Translations under genes and position numbers: made by a program | Source: Asterionellopsis glacialis | Lineage: Eukaryota; Bacillariophyta; Plagiogrammaphyceae; Rhaphoneidales; Asterionellopsidaceae | Length of the DNA: 32,448 nt | NCBI GenBank assembly: GCA_014885115.2 | Contig: WKLE02000080.1 | Span: 25,171 to 57,618 of the forward strand | Direction of reading: 5' to 3' | Notes under the pieces: model-generated | Seen by the model: the letters and a program-made list of their open reading frames with translations, nothing else | The model's database searches: none | Told to the model about the DNA's origin: nothing | In this document: positions 22,988-32,448 of the stretch, piece after piece | Numbering within the stretch: position 1 is the stretch's first letter | Layout: each line of letters opens with the position of its first letter

Positions 22988-23113
22988 TGATACGTGTCCT
23001 GTATCATCCTATATACAAAATGGACATGTTTTTAAGTGCAAAAACAGTATTCTCTCTGTTTACCTCCACAAATTTACTGTAGAAGTGTTTTTAAAAGAAG
23101 CCGAAGGGGCAGT

Positions 23114-23311
23114 ATGCCAAAAAATCAGTTTGAAAATACTGTGCGTGTGAAGAACAAGAGAAGAGATACATCAGTCCCAAATCCTTGGACAAGGGATAAA
23201 AATTACGAACTAACAAAAGAAGAGCGCCGCTCCATGTCTCAATCATATTTCAATGCATCATCTGTTCCATTACCAGGTATGCGATATTGGTCATATAATA
23301 TATCTTACTAA
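23114..23311 (+). CDS. Possible short gene or first exon, unknown function
   Basis: From ATG 23114 a basic 65-residue frame reads MPKNQFENTVRVKNKRRDTS, then Pro-Trp and YELTKEERRSMSQ. The composition is more protein-like than other open frames nearby and CG content is normal. A possible donor, CCAG before GTATGC at 23277, would make this a first exon of about 54 codons, but I cannot place a following exon. It has no signal peptide, membrane segment or known domain. The TGACGT cluster just upstream may be its promoter. It could also be a fragment of a DNA element bounded by the two palindrome clusters, or chance. Confidence 0.3.
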   Translation: MPKNQFENTVRVKNKRRDTSVPNPWTRDKNYELTKEERRSMSQSYFNASSVPLPGMRYWSYNISY

Positions 23312-26024
23312 AACCTTCCCTAGGACCTGGAGTCTTAGTCTAGAGAATAGAGCGAACACTAAACAAGTGATGGTTCACAAGTGATGGTAAAGTTTATAAC
23401 ATGCAAATGTAGAAAACTGGTAAAATTATAAATTTCAATTTTAGTTTCAAAATAAAGTTTAGATAACAACGCATCGATTAAGTCTTAGAATTCAAGAAGC
23501 ACGGATTCATTCTAAACGATCTTTACTCTGTGACAGAGTGTTTCACAAAGTTCAAGTTATGTGATGGTTTTTATTTTACCTTCAAAATATATTTTCCTGG
23601 ACTTCTCCATAGGTGGATATTGTTTTTTCTTCGTATTCCTAAAGTGCTATCTTCAGATCTTCTTATGTTGAATGAATTCAATTTCGTGGAAGAATTTTGA
23701 CATGCTTTTTCCATGCATTTGAACATGGATTCTTTTGAACATTATAAAATATTTTGATAAATCATTTTGAGAAATCATGAGGCTGTGGTAAATTTTCCTC
23801 CCATTGCCCTAGAGAGAAAGGATTCTATACGGAGTATTTTTAATATGACTCGTCGAGGAATATAAATCAAGAAAGGAGAAAAAAGTATTCCACTTTTCTT
23901 CAATTTATGACTTCTCTGTAATAAATAGAAATTCACGACCTAGTCTAAAGATTTTTAAAGTATAGTCAATCCGTCAGTGAAGAATAAAGAGATATGATGC
24001 AATTTCAAAATTACGACATACTTTTGTTGAATAAGTTTGAGTTTGTCGCATTAACATGCTGTGTTCTGTTGCAATGTACTACCGATAATCGAATGCAATT
24101 TTGATGGCGAAATTCGCTTCTTTACCATCTATTTTCCCAATACAAAATAGTGTGACCTACCCTGTACAGGAATTCCGTGATTCACAAATCGGGCTTGGTG
24201 TACCAAGTACCGTACAGTTCAGCTTCACCTGGTACTCAGTACCTGTCGAAATGTAACTCCATGTTACTGTATGTATGAATTAAGTAACAGGTACAAGGTA
24301 CAGTACCGTACAAGGAATCATGCCTTATTTAAACTGGCTACTCTGGTAGTAGGATCCAGAACTGATTTTTGGATAAAGAACATATTCTCTCTCTTTATGG
24401 ATTCCTATACTAGAAAATACATTTCGTTTTATTGATAAACATCAGAAAAATATTTTTTAGTGTGAGGCTTAGAGTAATATTCAAGAAAGTATTCTGGAAT
24501 ACATCGTTGAATTCCTGTAGGATTATACCAGTCGTATGATTTCTACGTTATCATTCTTTCTCTAGAATCTTGTTTTAAGCTTCTTCCAAAGACGTAGATT
24601 CATTGGCTGTCGTCATTTTGTGTCATCCCCATTTTAGGTCATTACTTAATGATACTCTTTCAAATCTTGTGATACAAGGTCGTCGCATGGTCGTTGATTC
24701 GATTGTTCGATAAGATTCACTTTTTCCTTAAACACGTAAGGTAATTATTATTTAACATCTTTCTTGTCAAACTATCCTTTGTTAAAGTAAATTTCCTTAA
24801 AGGAACAAACATAACGAGTTGACTTACACATGTCAACTCTTTACGTAGAATTGTACACGATTCCACATTCGTTAAATCCATCACCAGACTCTGTACTTAA
24901 GTCTTCCTCGTGTACCAGGTCTTACGTAAGTCTGTGTGTGAGTACGTGTTCGGCACTGGGAAGGCATGTAAAAAATTCCTCTTCCGGGCTCGGCAACACC
25001 TCTCATTTCATTTTGAAAGAGAGAGAGTCTCTCGCAAAGACCAAGATCAAATTGAGCGACGGCAATAACGGCCACACCTCGAATGGATTACAGAACCAAA
25101 CAGACAACCTCATCCACATCACATTAATTACTCATACCACACTTGTCCTTGGAAGAATTTCCGAAGACATCCTCATTTCACATCGTAAGTGTTCAAATGA
25201 TCTTTGAAATTCGTCAAAAAAGAAATGGAATTGTTTTCTCGTTCTACGTAGATCCTACGACAGATTCAGTATGGTCGTGGAAGAAAATCTTCCCTTCGTG
25301 GATGATGTTTTCGCAACAATGAGATGTATTTGAACCCTTTTTTGGGATTCTACCATGTCGTGGCACATCATTACGAAGTTTCTCCCACGGTACTACTGAG
25401 TGCGAATGTTGTTGTGTTTCATTTGAGTGAAAAATTCGTACGGCGAAGAAAATCAAGGAAGTCAACGGAAGCTTTTCTTCTCTGCAAATGAGAAAAGTCG
25501 AATGATAACGCGTAAACGATGAGTTCTCTCGAGAGTCTGAATAGATACCTCGGAGTCATGCAGGTACCTGTTATATTAGATGGAAGCATGCTTATCTGTT
25601 TGCTTTGTTGTTTCATGTGACTCTCGAACTCGTTTAGTTTCTCTTTCGTGTCGCTTACAGCATTTTCTCACAAAAATCTGTTTTTTTGTTTTTTCTCATT
25701 TTTTTGGTTGCAGAAACTATCGACACACTTCACTAAACTTAATCACACCCTTCTTTAATCACCCTTCAGATTAAAGAAATAACCTAAGTCATTCAATTGG
25801 TCAGCAACACCTTTGGACGACACCCGTAGATTTTTGAAAAAGAATCTTATTTCACACAACAGTGTCTTGCTTGGAAAAATCGATCGATTTGAAAAAGCAA
25901 CTACTTATCAAGTTTTTTGAACTACCGACAAACACAACTCAGCTAAACACAACACAGAGCTACATCACTTTATTAGCAACCACTCAGCTATTACTATTAT
26001 TTATTTCGAATAACCACAACAACC
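23312..26024. other. Intergenic region upstream of the bZIP gene
   Basis: These 2.7 kb are AT-rich with normal CG. They contain the second palindrome cluster (24161-24307), a CAGGTACCTG palindrome at 25561-25570, and toward 26024 the presumed bZIP promoter and leader, which ends in ACAACAACC before the start codon. Open frames at 24830-25207 and around 25580-25770 lack domains and I do not call them. Confidence 0.55.
24161..24307. repeat. Second GTAC palindrome cluster
   Basis: Perfect inverted repeats sharing GGTAC/GTACC: CCTGTACAGG at 24161-24170, CTTGG-TGTA-CCAAG at 24194-24207, GGTACTCAGTACC at 24231-24243 and GGTACAGTACC at 24297-24307. CACCTGGTAC at 24226-24235 repeats the half-core of the first cluster. 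Confidence 0.75.
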
Positions 26025-28564
26025 ATGACATCTACAGAATGGCCCAACGTCGATACTGGCATGCCTGGCAGTATTTCTCACGATCTCTTTGGTGGAGATC
26101 TCTTTGGCGACGAGTTGATGGACATTTATAACTCCGCCGCCGTAATCGAGGGCGAATCAACCGATGTTGCTGTCTCAAGCGGTAAGTTGACATTCAAAAG
26201 ATCGGGCTTCTTGTTTCTTGACTTGATCCGTGTAAGCACCGTAGCGTTTCCTATTGCTGCTGATTAAGCGCTGGGTTGAACCTGTTGAGATCCAAGATTC
26301 TATCGGTATTTCTTCGTTTTTATCGTTTTCTCCGATTTGTTCCTATTGGTCCAGGATGACGTGTCTTGAATTTTGACGTCATATCGATTTTTTTAGCTCT
26401 AATTAACTCGAACTCACATTTATTTATATGCACTTTCGATCTCAAAAAATATTTAGAAATCCCGAGTCTTGGACTTCCTTCTTCCGGTCAGGAACCAGAG
26501 GTAGTCTCCGGAGGGGAAACTGCTGACGAGCATCCGTCTCACCCTGGTGCCCAAATTGCATTGAATGCAGCTGCAATGGATGATGGCCTTGGTGCTTTTC
26601 GTCCTAGTACCTCTTTCAATGATTTGACTTCATTGCTCCAACCCGCTTCAAATGAAGCACCCTCGCAAGATCCAGCCCCTGCTCCTCCATCTGCTCCAAC
26701 CCACGAAGTTACTGCTCCTGTCAAGGTGGAATCTGGAAAGAAACGTTCTGCACCCCAAGATGGACCTTCAGCTACAAAAAAGAGGGCAACTGCCAAATCT
26801 CGTTCCAACAGTACAAGTAAGCGTTCAGGTGTCACCGCAAAATCTAATAAGACCGTTCCCACCTCTATTGCAGTCAACAAGACCCCTTCTGCAGGACAGG
26901 CAGCGCTCAAACTCAGACAAGAAGCTGCATCTGTCAAAAATAACCGTGGAGGAAAGGACAATAATACACCCAACCCTCTCACAGGAGCTCCTGCCCCTGC
27001 AGTAAGGAGCATGACTGCTGCGCCTAAGCCTGCACCTGTTGTTGCTGCCAAAGTAGCTGTCCATCTTCCAGCTCCACCGGCCACAGTAACTCCCAGGAAT
27101 ACAGCCTCCAGTCCTAAGGCCGATTCCATCACATCCGAGGCTGCAGCAGCTACAGCTGCAGCCGCCGCTGTTGCAGCTGCTGCTGCAGCATCTGTCCCAG
27201 CAGCTGCACCAACGACTACTGGTCAAACAACCGAGGCTGACTTTAAGTCAGTAGCTCAAGCAGCGGTGACTAACTTGATTCTTAACGCCGGATCTAACAA
27301 GCCAGATACATCAACTGGCACCGGAATTGATGAAGCCACAGGTTTCCCTAAGAAGGTTGACACAAGTACAGCTCATATTAAGGCCCTCACCAGTAGCAAC
27401 TGGGTAGCTGCATGTGGAGGTGGTGGTGTTTCCGCCGCAGCTGATGGTACCTCTGCCACAACTGCTGCAGCAGCTGTTGCTGCTGACTCCAAGGCCAACA
27501 ACCGAGCAAGGAGACAGAATTTGACTCCTGACGAAAGAGCACGTCAGAATCGCGACCGCAATCGTGAGCATGCACGTAATACTCGTCTCCGTAAAAAGGC
27601 TTATGTTGAAGAACTCAAACGCACCTTGACAGAACTCGTTGCTCAGCGTGATGCAGCTGAGCTTGAAAAGCGCCACAATGCTCAAAGAGAACTCGAACAA
27701 AGGGAAGTTCGTTACCGTGTCATGGAGGAATTCCTCAAGCTACGAGGACGCAATGAACTGAACTTTGCCCGTTGGATCGCAATTCTTGAGGACGGATTCA
27801 CGCTCACTTTACCAGGAACCGACTTCAGAAGAAGTGGAAACGACGACCAGCCCAAGTCTGGTGCACGACGCGTTTCTCTTCCCGCTTCACAGGTATCACC
27901 GGAACAGATTCTCAATGGACCATCGGAAGTCATGACCGACTCGAGTAACGTATCTGCTTTACTCCAAACACTCGGTAAGGGACCCAATACAGGCGGTGTA
28001 GCCAGAACACCAGTTGTCATGGTGTACCACTGTGACAGAAAGAACTTCTTCATGGATGGCGTCAATGCAGTCCTCGAATGGAGTCTCAGTTCTGTCGGTG
28101 CTGTCAACCAAGGTGCCCCTGCTGAGTTGAATCTCAAGGGTACCATGCATGCTCACTTCAGCCCGGCTTCGAACAAATTGTTGTCCGCAAAAATCTTGTT
28201 TGACACTGGTTGTGTAAAGGCACAACTTCAACAACTCATTGTTCCACAAATGCTCGAGTCTGCTGACCTCAATAAAGGCACTGATACTTGTGATGCTGTT
28301 GCAGCCGCCGCTGCTGCCGCACAAGCCGCAGCAAATGAAGCTGATGCTCTATTGGATTCTATTCAAATGCCTCAATTGAGTGCAGCTGTGCCTTCCGCCA
28401 TTACTGTTCTTCCATCGACTGCTGTGTCTATCACATCCTCAGAGAAGGGCGACTCTGATTCTGATGAAAGCGTTGATGGTGGGATGAAACAAGAACAAGA
28501 TAACAACTGTAACACAAGGAGAAGCACTAGATTGAACGAAGAAGGAATTCCTACTCAATCTTAA
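26025..28564 (+). CDS. bZIP transcription factor with C-terminal NTF2-like-looking domain
   Basis: Exon 1 is 26025-26181 (donor G/GTAAGT) and exon 2 is 26457-28564 (acceptor ATATTTAG); the join gives SSEIPSLGLP in frame, 754 aa. The N-terminus is acidic and hydrophobic (DLFGGDLFGDELMDIY), as in activation regions. Residues about 120-160 are basic (GKKRSAPQ, TKKRATAKSRSN), a likely nuclear signal. Poly-Ala tracts follow. The bZIP lies at about 400-475: the basic region contains NREHARNTRLRKK, the N-x7-R DNA contact pattern in the form typical of stramenopiles. The zipper is short, with Leu in the first two heptads, then Ala and Asn. After it a predicted alpha/beta region (LNFARWIAILEDGFTLTLPG, FFMDGVNAVLEWSL, LNLKGTMHAHFS, KILFDTGCVKAQL) resembles an NTF2/SnoaL-like fold. 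The tail is acidic (GDSDSDESVDGG). Target genes are unknown; its own intron has two candidate sites. Confidence 0.85.
26357..26381. promoter_or_regulatory. Two bZIP-type elements in the bZIP gene intron
   Basis: TGACGTGT at 26357-26364 and the perfect palindrome TGACGTCA at 26374-26381 lie 17 bp apart, measured start to start, inside the single intron, about 75-100 bases before the acceptor. This arrangement fits feedback control of the gene by its own or a related bZIP protein. Confidence 0.4.
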
Positions 28565-29153
28565 AAAATTTGATGCAAATTTTACCTTCACGAAAACAAC
28601 TACCCGGGGGCTTTTGTACAAAAAGAACATTTACACATCACACAATAATATCACAGCACCACACAACATCAAGTAACACTATCTGGTGGAGATTTCATTT
28701 ACATTTGTTCTTTCATAAAATATTTGCATATCCGTGCACAATTTTGCATTATTTCATGGATAGCAATTGGATCGAATCACGTTAATAATCACAAGATCTG
28801 CAGCTATTGCATGGATTTACACACTCTTTTAAACCACAAATCACAAAAAAAAACTAAACATAAAGCTATATACCATTCACATTCTCATTCTCATTCTCAG
28901 TTTACTGGTCTGTTCTGGACTTTTCAGAGGCATTCCGGATGTTTCACTATGATTTACGTAGTTTACTTCGTAGTTTTTACTATCGCATCACTGCCAAAGC
29001 ACCGCCACGCTTCACAGATCACAGGAAAACACTCAACGGTTACCAGGAGTGTGCAATGGAGGTGGTTGCTGCTGCGCTTTAGTTCCCACATAAACTTCCA
29101 TATTTTTTGTTGGCTGTTTGTGTCTTCCTCCGGGAGTCCACAATACAGAAGGT

Positions 29154-29241
29154 GAGGAGGTCGCATGTCTGTCATGACAGATGTGAGAAGTTCGCATGTT
29201 TGTTATGACAGATATGAGGAGTTCGCATGTCTGTGATTCGG
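29154..29241. repeat. 31-bp tandem repeat, two full copies and a partial third
   Basis: Units begin at 29154, 29185 and 29216 with GAG(G/A)AG(G/T)TCGCATGT. Unit one contains the perfect 14-bp palindrome TCTGTCATGACAGA (29168-29181), mostly kept in unit two. The array lies 150-240 bases upstream of the secreted-protein start. Confidence 0.85.
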
Positions 29242-29271
29242 GTTCGCATCGCCTGCCGTGTCAATGCGAAC
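29242..29271. repeat. Inverted repeat GTTCGCAT / ATGCGAAC
   Basis: Perfect 8-bp arms at 29242-29249 and 29264-29271 around a 14-base spacer. The left arm reuses the TTCGCAT core of the tandem array directly before it, so the array and hairpin look like one structure. Confidence 0.8.
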
Positions 29272-29392
29272 ACGATTTCAAATTTGAACCTACTCAATGC
29301 ACCATAATTTTAAATTAACAAAGTCGCGAATGGCAAAAAGCCTAAAAGGAAACAAGGAATAAACAGAAAGGAGAACAAGGAAAGACAAAATA

Positions 29393-32362
29393 ATGCAGGT
29401 AGTTAACATCACCAAAACTTCACTCCTGTGGTGTTTGCTTTTAACACACAGCCTGCAGACGGCAGCATCAGGCATCCGTGGTCGCAACATCACCAACATT
29501 TCTTCTGAAATTTTTGATAGTGACCTGAATGTAGCATCTGCCGTGAAAACCTCTCGCTACTTAGCAGGAAAGGGGGAAAAGAGGAACCCGACGAGCAAAG
29601 GCATTTTGCAGACCTCTTCTAGGGCTAGAAGCAGACCCACAAAACCGAGAGAATACAACAGCAAGGCAGACAAATTGCCCAGCAATTGGAAAAAGTCTGC
29701 TACTTCAAGATCAACAAACAAGAACAAGAGATTGTCTGGATCAGGGAAGAAGAAATCTACTGCATCCTCCTCCTCGGGGGGCAAAAAGCAGAGATCGGGC
29801 AACAGAGAAATCGACAACAAGAACCACGGACAAAAAGTGAATATTTGTCATTATGATGATGCTACTGAATCATATACGAATATCTACATATCATCCAATA
29901 GCGCTGCTCTACACCTTGAGAAGAAACCTGTCGTGGACTACCTTGGAATGTGTAGAACGACCATATCCAACATTCGAGTTCATGCTTTCATTCCCGGGTT
30001 GACTTATGAAAACGAAAATCAGACATTTGTCACGCACACTGGGCATCGTTACCAAATGGAATCCGAGACAACGATACACTCAGGCGGTGTTGTTGCTCTG
30101 GCTGCAGTCGAAAATATGATTCGTACTGTAACTTGCTCAACAACGGTAGACAAAGTGTCGATGATCACAGTTGAATTCAAAGAAGAGTTGCCTGGTTCAA
30201 CAGCTACCTACTTATTTCCTGTGGGTTCCATTGTTGCGATTCCCGGAGGAGTGTTCGGGTCCTGCAAGTGGACCTTTGACGAGCCAGACGAGCAGGAAGA
30301 CGAAGATCCTGCTGACGGCTATCTCCTAGTTGAAAAGGCTATAGGAGCTGGCACAATCTTTCAGGTTACCGGAGCTCCAAAGATGTTCTTCCATTTGTTT
30401 GACAAATTGGACTTTAATTATGCTCATGAAATTCAGTCCCGAGATCTTGGCGAACTGAACAAGAATTGGACAGTCACCTATCCTCCAGAAGAGATAGAAT
30501 CGCCAATCAGAGCTACGGCGAACGCTGATTTGACTGGCGAAGCTTCTTACATATCTGATTTTCACTTACAAGTGCTTGATGCACATGTCAAATATACTGG
30601 TAATTTTATTCTTGATATGTCGTTTGCTGTTGGGATAAAGGTCGTTTTTAAGCATTCCGAGAGCTGGCCATGGGACAACGAAATTGATTTTGTCAGCTAC
30701 CCTGCCTTAGCTTTGCCTATTCCGCCACTTCTTAACAAACTCTTGAAGGACAGCGCAGAGCTCGGCATATACTTGAAAGTTCCGTTTTACATGAAAGCCG
30801 AATTGGCCTTTGAAGTGGAACTTGAGGTCAGAGCTGATACCTCTGTCTCTACTGGAAGAAAAGAAATAGGGTTCGTCATCGAGATCGACAAAAATATGTG
30901 GACAGAGAACGAGGAAAACATCGATTTCCAGATTATTGAGAATGAAGCTCCGAGCACCTCTGGTTTGAGTATGAGTACTGGGCCTCCGGAGGATAATGAT
31001 TCAGTTGCTACGATGTCTTTGAATGTCTTTCTTGGTCTCAAGTACAAGATTGAACTCAAAGTTTTTGGACTTGGTTCTGTCGAAATCGGATTCGTAAGTG
31101 GTTTGGCTGCAAGTCTAAAAGGGACCGGATTAGCTCTCCCACCCTACCAGAAGGATGATGTCCCATATAAGCTGTCCTGTGATGATTGCCATACATTCGA
31201 ACTCGACTTTAGTTTTAAACTTGGAGATCCTTTCGCAACTTATCGTACCTTTCTTTCGAAGGAGCCCACAGAAATAGACATGCCTGAATTTTCTTATGAA
31301 GACCCCTTAGCTAAGATATGTCTGATTCGACATGCCTCAAGCATTACATGTGGGTCAAAATGCTGTGCTAGCAATGGCGCATGCATTTCCAACGAACCAC
31401 CTTCCGAGCCAGAGTGCTGTTACATATCTGAACCCAACGTTGAGTGTTGTTCAGATGCAGACTGCAACGATCCATCTTCTCCCAACCAAGCTTCCTGTCA
31501 ATCAAACTCCTGCACGAGTACATGTGTAGTGATAGTCGAAGGCTCCGATTGTTGCTCAAGCGAAGACTGCACGAACCCAAGTTTACCACTATGTCAGTCG
31601 AATGTTTGTGTAGAGGATACGACTTGCCAACACCAGTGCTGCTCTGATTCCGATTGTCAAGAGTTTGGGTATCCCATATGCAATCCATCCGGAGAATGCG
31701 TTTGTGCCCTTTCGGTTGCTCATGGTATTGCGTGTTGCTCAAGCGATGATTGCGCGGATGATCGCTTTGAGTGCTCAAATCACTCTTGCGTAAAACGTCA
31801 GTGTGATTCAGAACTTCCTGCTTTCCAATGCTGTGACGACACTGATTGTGAAAATTCGAATTATGAGTGCCATGACGATGAGTGTCGATTAATAGAATGT
31901 GATATGAGTATAGTACAGTGCTGCGATGACTCGGATTGCGACACAGGTTTAGTATGTTCCTCCAACGTTTGCCTCGCGAATGGTAATCCTCGTTTTACCC
32001 TCTCTTGGATTGGTGATGATGATTTGGATCTTCATGTTCGTACTCCGGGAGAAAGTGAAATATGGTATAGTCATACTTATGATAGTGATAGTGGGGGTGA
32101 GCTGGACCATGATGATATCCCTCGTGAAGGCGATAGTACACTGCATGTCGAGAATATCTTTTTCCCAATGGATGGTACCGCCCCTTTAGGATTGTACACA
32201 TACTTCGTCCAAAACTATCACATGTGGGGTGAAGTGAATGGTTGGACACTAGAATTGTATGGTGGAGAAACTCTTTTGAGGAGGAATAGCGGCACCACTA
32301 TGGATTCCGAGAATAGCCAACAATTCAGTTATCTCCATGTGCGGCCTCCTGATGTTGATTAG
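29393..32362 (+). CDS. Secreted multidomain Cys-rich protein with DUF2135-like C-terminus
   Basis: A single-exon gene of 989 aa. Residues 1-26 form a signal peptide (TSLLWCLLLTHSLQTAAS), so the product enters the secretory route. Residues about 55-145 are rich in Lys, Ser and Arg (KNKRLSGSGKKKSTASSSS), reminiscent of silica- or wall-associated diatom proteins, but this is only compositional. Residues 149-187 match a motif seen in many secreted proteins: KVNICHYDD, a Ser/Asn strand, LHLE and YLGMC. A long beta-rich region of no family I recognise spans about 190-650. Residues about 655-862 hold repeats of the form CCSDxDC with spaced C pairs, disulfide-rich. Residues about 864-986 (FTLSWIGDDDLDLHVRTPGE, WYSH, GGELDHDD, YTYFVQNY) resemble DUF2135/YfaP, often next to von Willebrand or adhesion domains. 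A cell-wall, adhesive or extracellular-matrix role is my inference. Confidence 0.85.
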   Translation: MQVVNITKTSLLWCLLLTHSLQTAASGIRGRNITNISSEIFDSDLNVASAVKTSRYLAGKGEKRNPTSKGILQTSSRARSRPTKPREYNSKADKLPSNWKKSATSRSTNKNKRLSGSGKKKSTASSSSGGKKQRSGNREIDNKNHGQKVNICHYDDATESYTNIYISSNSAALHLEKKPVVDYLGMCRTTISNIRVHAFIPGLTYENENQTFVTHTGHRYQMESETTIHSGGVVALAAVENMIRTVTCSTTVDKVSMITVEFKEELPGSTATYLFPVGSIVAIPGGVFGSCKWTFDEPDEQEDEDPADGYLLVEKAIGAGTIFQVTGAPKMFFHLFDKLDFNYAHEIQSRDLGELNKNWTVTYPPEEIESPIRATANADLTGEASYISDFHLQVLDAHVKYTGNFILDMSFAVGIKVVFKHSESWPWDNEIDFVSYPALALPIPPLLNKLLKDSAELGIYLKVPFYMKAELAFEVELEVRADTSVSTGRKEIGFVIEIDKNMWTENEENIDFQIIENEAPSTSGLSMSTGPPEDNDSVATMSLNVFLGLKYKIELKVFGLGSVEIGFVSGLAASLKGTGLALPPYQKDDVPYKLSCDDCHTFELDFSFKLGDPFATYRTFLSKEPTEIDMPEFSYEDPLAKICLIRHASSITCGSKCCASNGACISNEPPSEPECCYISEPNVECCSDADCNDPSSPNQASCQSNSCTSTCVVIVEGSDCCSSEDCTNPSLPLCQSNVCVEDTTCQHQCCSDSDCQEFGYPICNPSGECVCALSVAHGIACCSSDDCADDRFECSNHSCVKRQCDSELPAFQCCDDTDCENSNYECHDDECRLIECDMSIVQCCDDSDCDTGLVCSSNVCLANGNPRFTLSWIGDDDLDLHVRTPGESEIWYSHTYDSDSGGELDHDDIPREGDSTLHVENIFFPMDGTAPLGLYTYFVQNYHMWGEVNGWTLELYGGETLLRRNSGTTMDSENSQQFSYLHVRPPDVD

Positions 32363-32448
32363 AATGACAACACACAGTACCTGATTGACATATCCTTCTG
32401 ATGCACTTCTGATTCACCGAATCCATTTTTTATTAATTATACAAAAAC

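Larger units (their letters stand above)
21447..23113. other. Intergenic region upstream of the HNH gene
   Basis: This 1.67 kb region should include the HNH promoter next to 21447. It carries the first GTAC palindrome cluster (21863-22248) and a group of TGACGT elements (22610-22987). CG content is normal. No open frame here has a recognisable domain. Confidence 0.55.
28565..29392. other. Intergenic region between the bZIP and secreted-protein genes
   Basis: The left part is the bZIP 3' flank, with CA-rich sequence and ATTCTC repeated three times near 28880-28898. The right part carries 31-bp tandem repeats and a hairpin (29154-29271), then a purine-rich leader reaching the ATG at 29393. No gene is supported. 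Confidence 0.6.

Noticed and set aside
24830..25207. 125-codon plus-strand frame
   Set aside because: Ser/Thr-rich without any domain, and in the upstream region of the bZIP gene; no splice link found.
26539..27226. Long minus-strand frames within the bZIP exon
   Set aside because: Shadows of the Ala/Pro/Ser-rich coding sequence.

Overview
The window looks like nuclear DNA of a diatom (Bacillariophyta). The evidence is a CBM20-TPS-TPP fusion, a PsbP-domain protein with a twin-arginine thylakoid signal, and a bZIP factor of stramenopile type. Introns are few and short with GTAAGT/GTATGT donors, Asn and Ala homopolymers are common, and one large secreted Cys-rich protein is present. No tRNA, rRNA, CRISPR array or intact transposase was seen.

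Left block (1-10576): five-prime-truncated or complete genes of normal base composition. On the minus strand are a trehalose-6-phosphate-synthase-like gene running off the left edge (1-3743), RER1 (5512-6480) and a PsbP-like gene (9483-10576, cut by a 211-base gap of N). On the plus strand is a phospholipid scramblase (7734-8728). Exon junctions were placed by hand and all keep frame.

Middle block (10788 to about 20657): nearly 10 kb without a recognisable gene and with extreme CpG loss. By eye I count ten CG dinucleotides in about 9.87 kb, while both flanks are rich in CG. It contains diverged internal repeats and broken protein-like frames. The simplest reading is an old, heavily methylated and deaminated repeat relic. 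It abuts the PsbP-like gene through the gap and reaches the 3' end of an HNH nuclease gene without a gap.

Right block (20658-32448): an HNH endonuclease gene (minus), then a 4.6 kb spacer, a bZIP gene with one intron (26025-28564), and a 989-residue secreted protein (29393-32362). The spacer holds two clusters of perfect palindromes built on GGTAC/GTACC, a group of TGACGT elements and a short possible ORF. The bZIP intron carries a perfect TGACGTCA and a TGACGTGT, the kind of site bZIP proteins bind. The secreted protein has a signal peptide, a Lys/Ser-rich region, Cys-rich repeats and a DUF2135-like C-terminus; tandem repeats and a hairpin lie just upstream of it.

The observations most worth a second look are the CpG desert, the GTAC palindrome clusters, and the TPS-TPP protein in which both catalytic halves seem to have lost key residues. 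The genes do not form one pathway; they look like ordinary neighbours on a chromosome arm beside a silenced repeat block.
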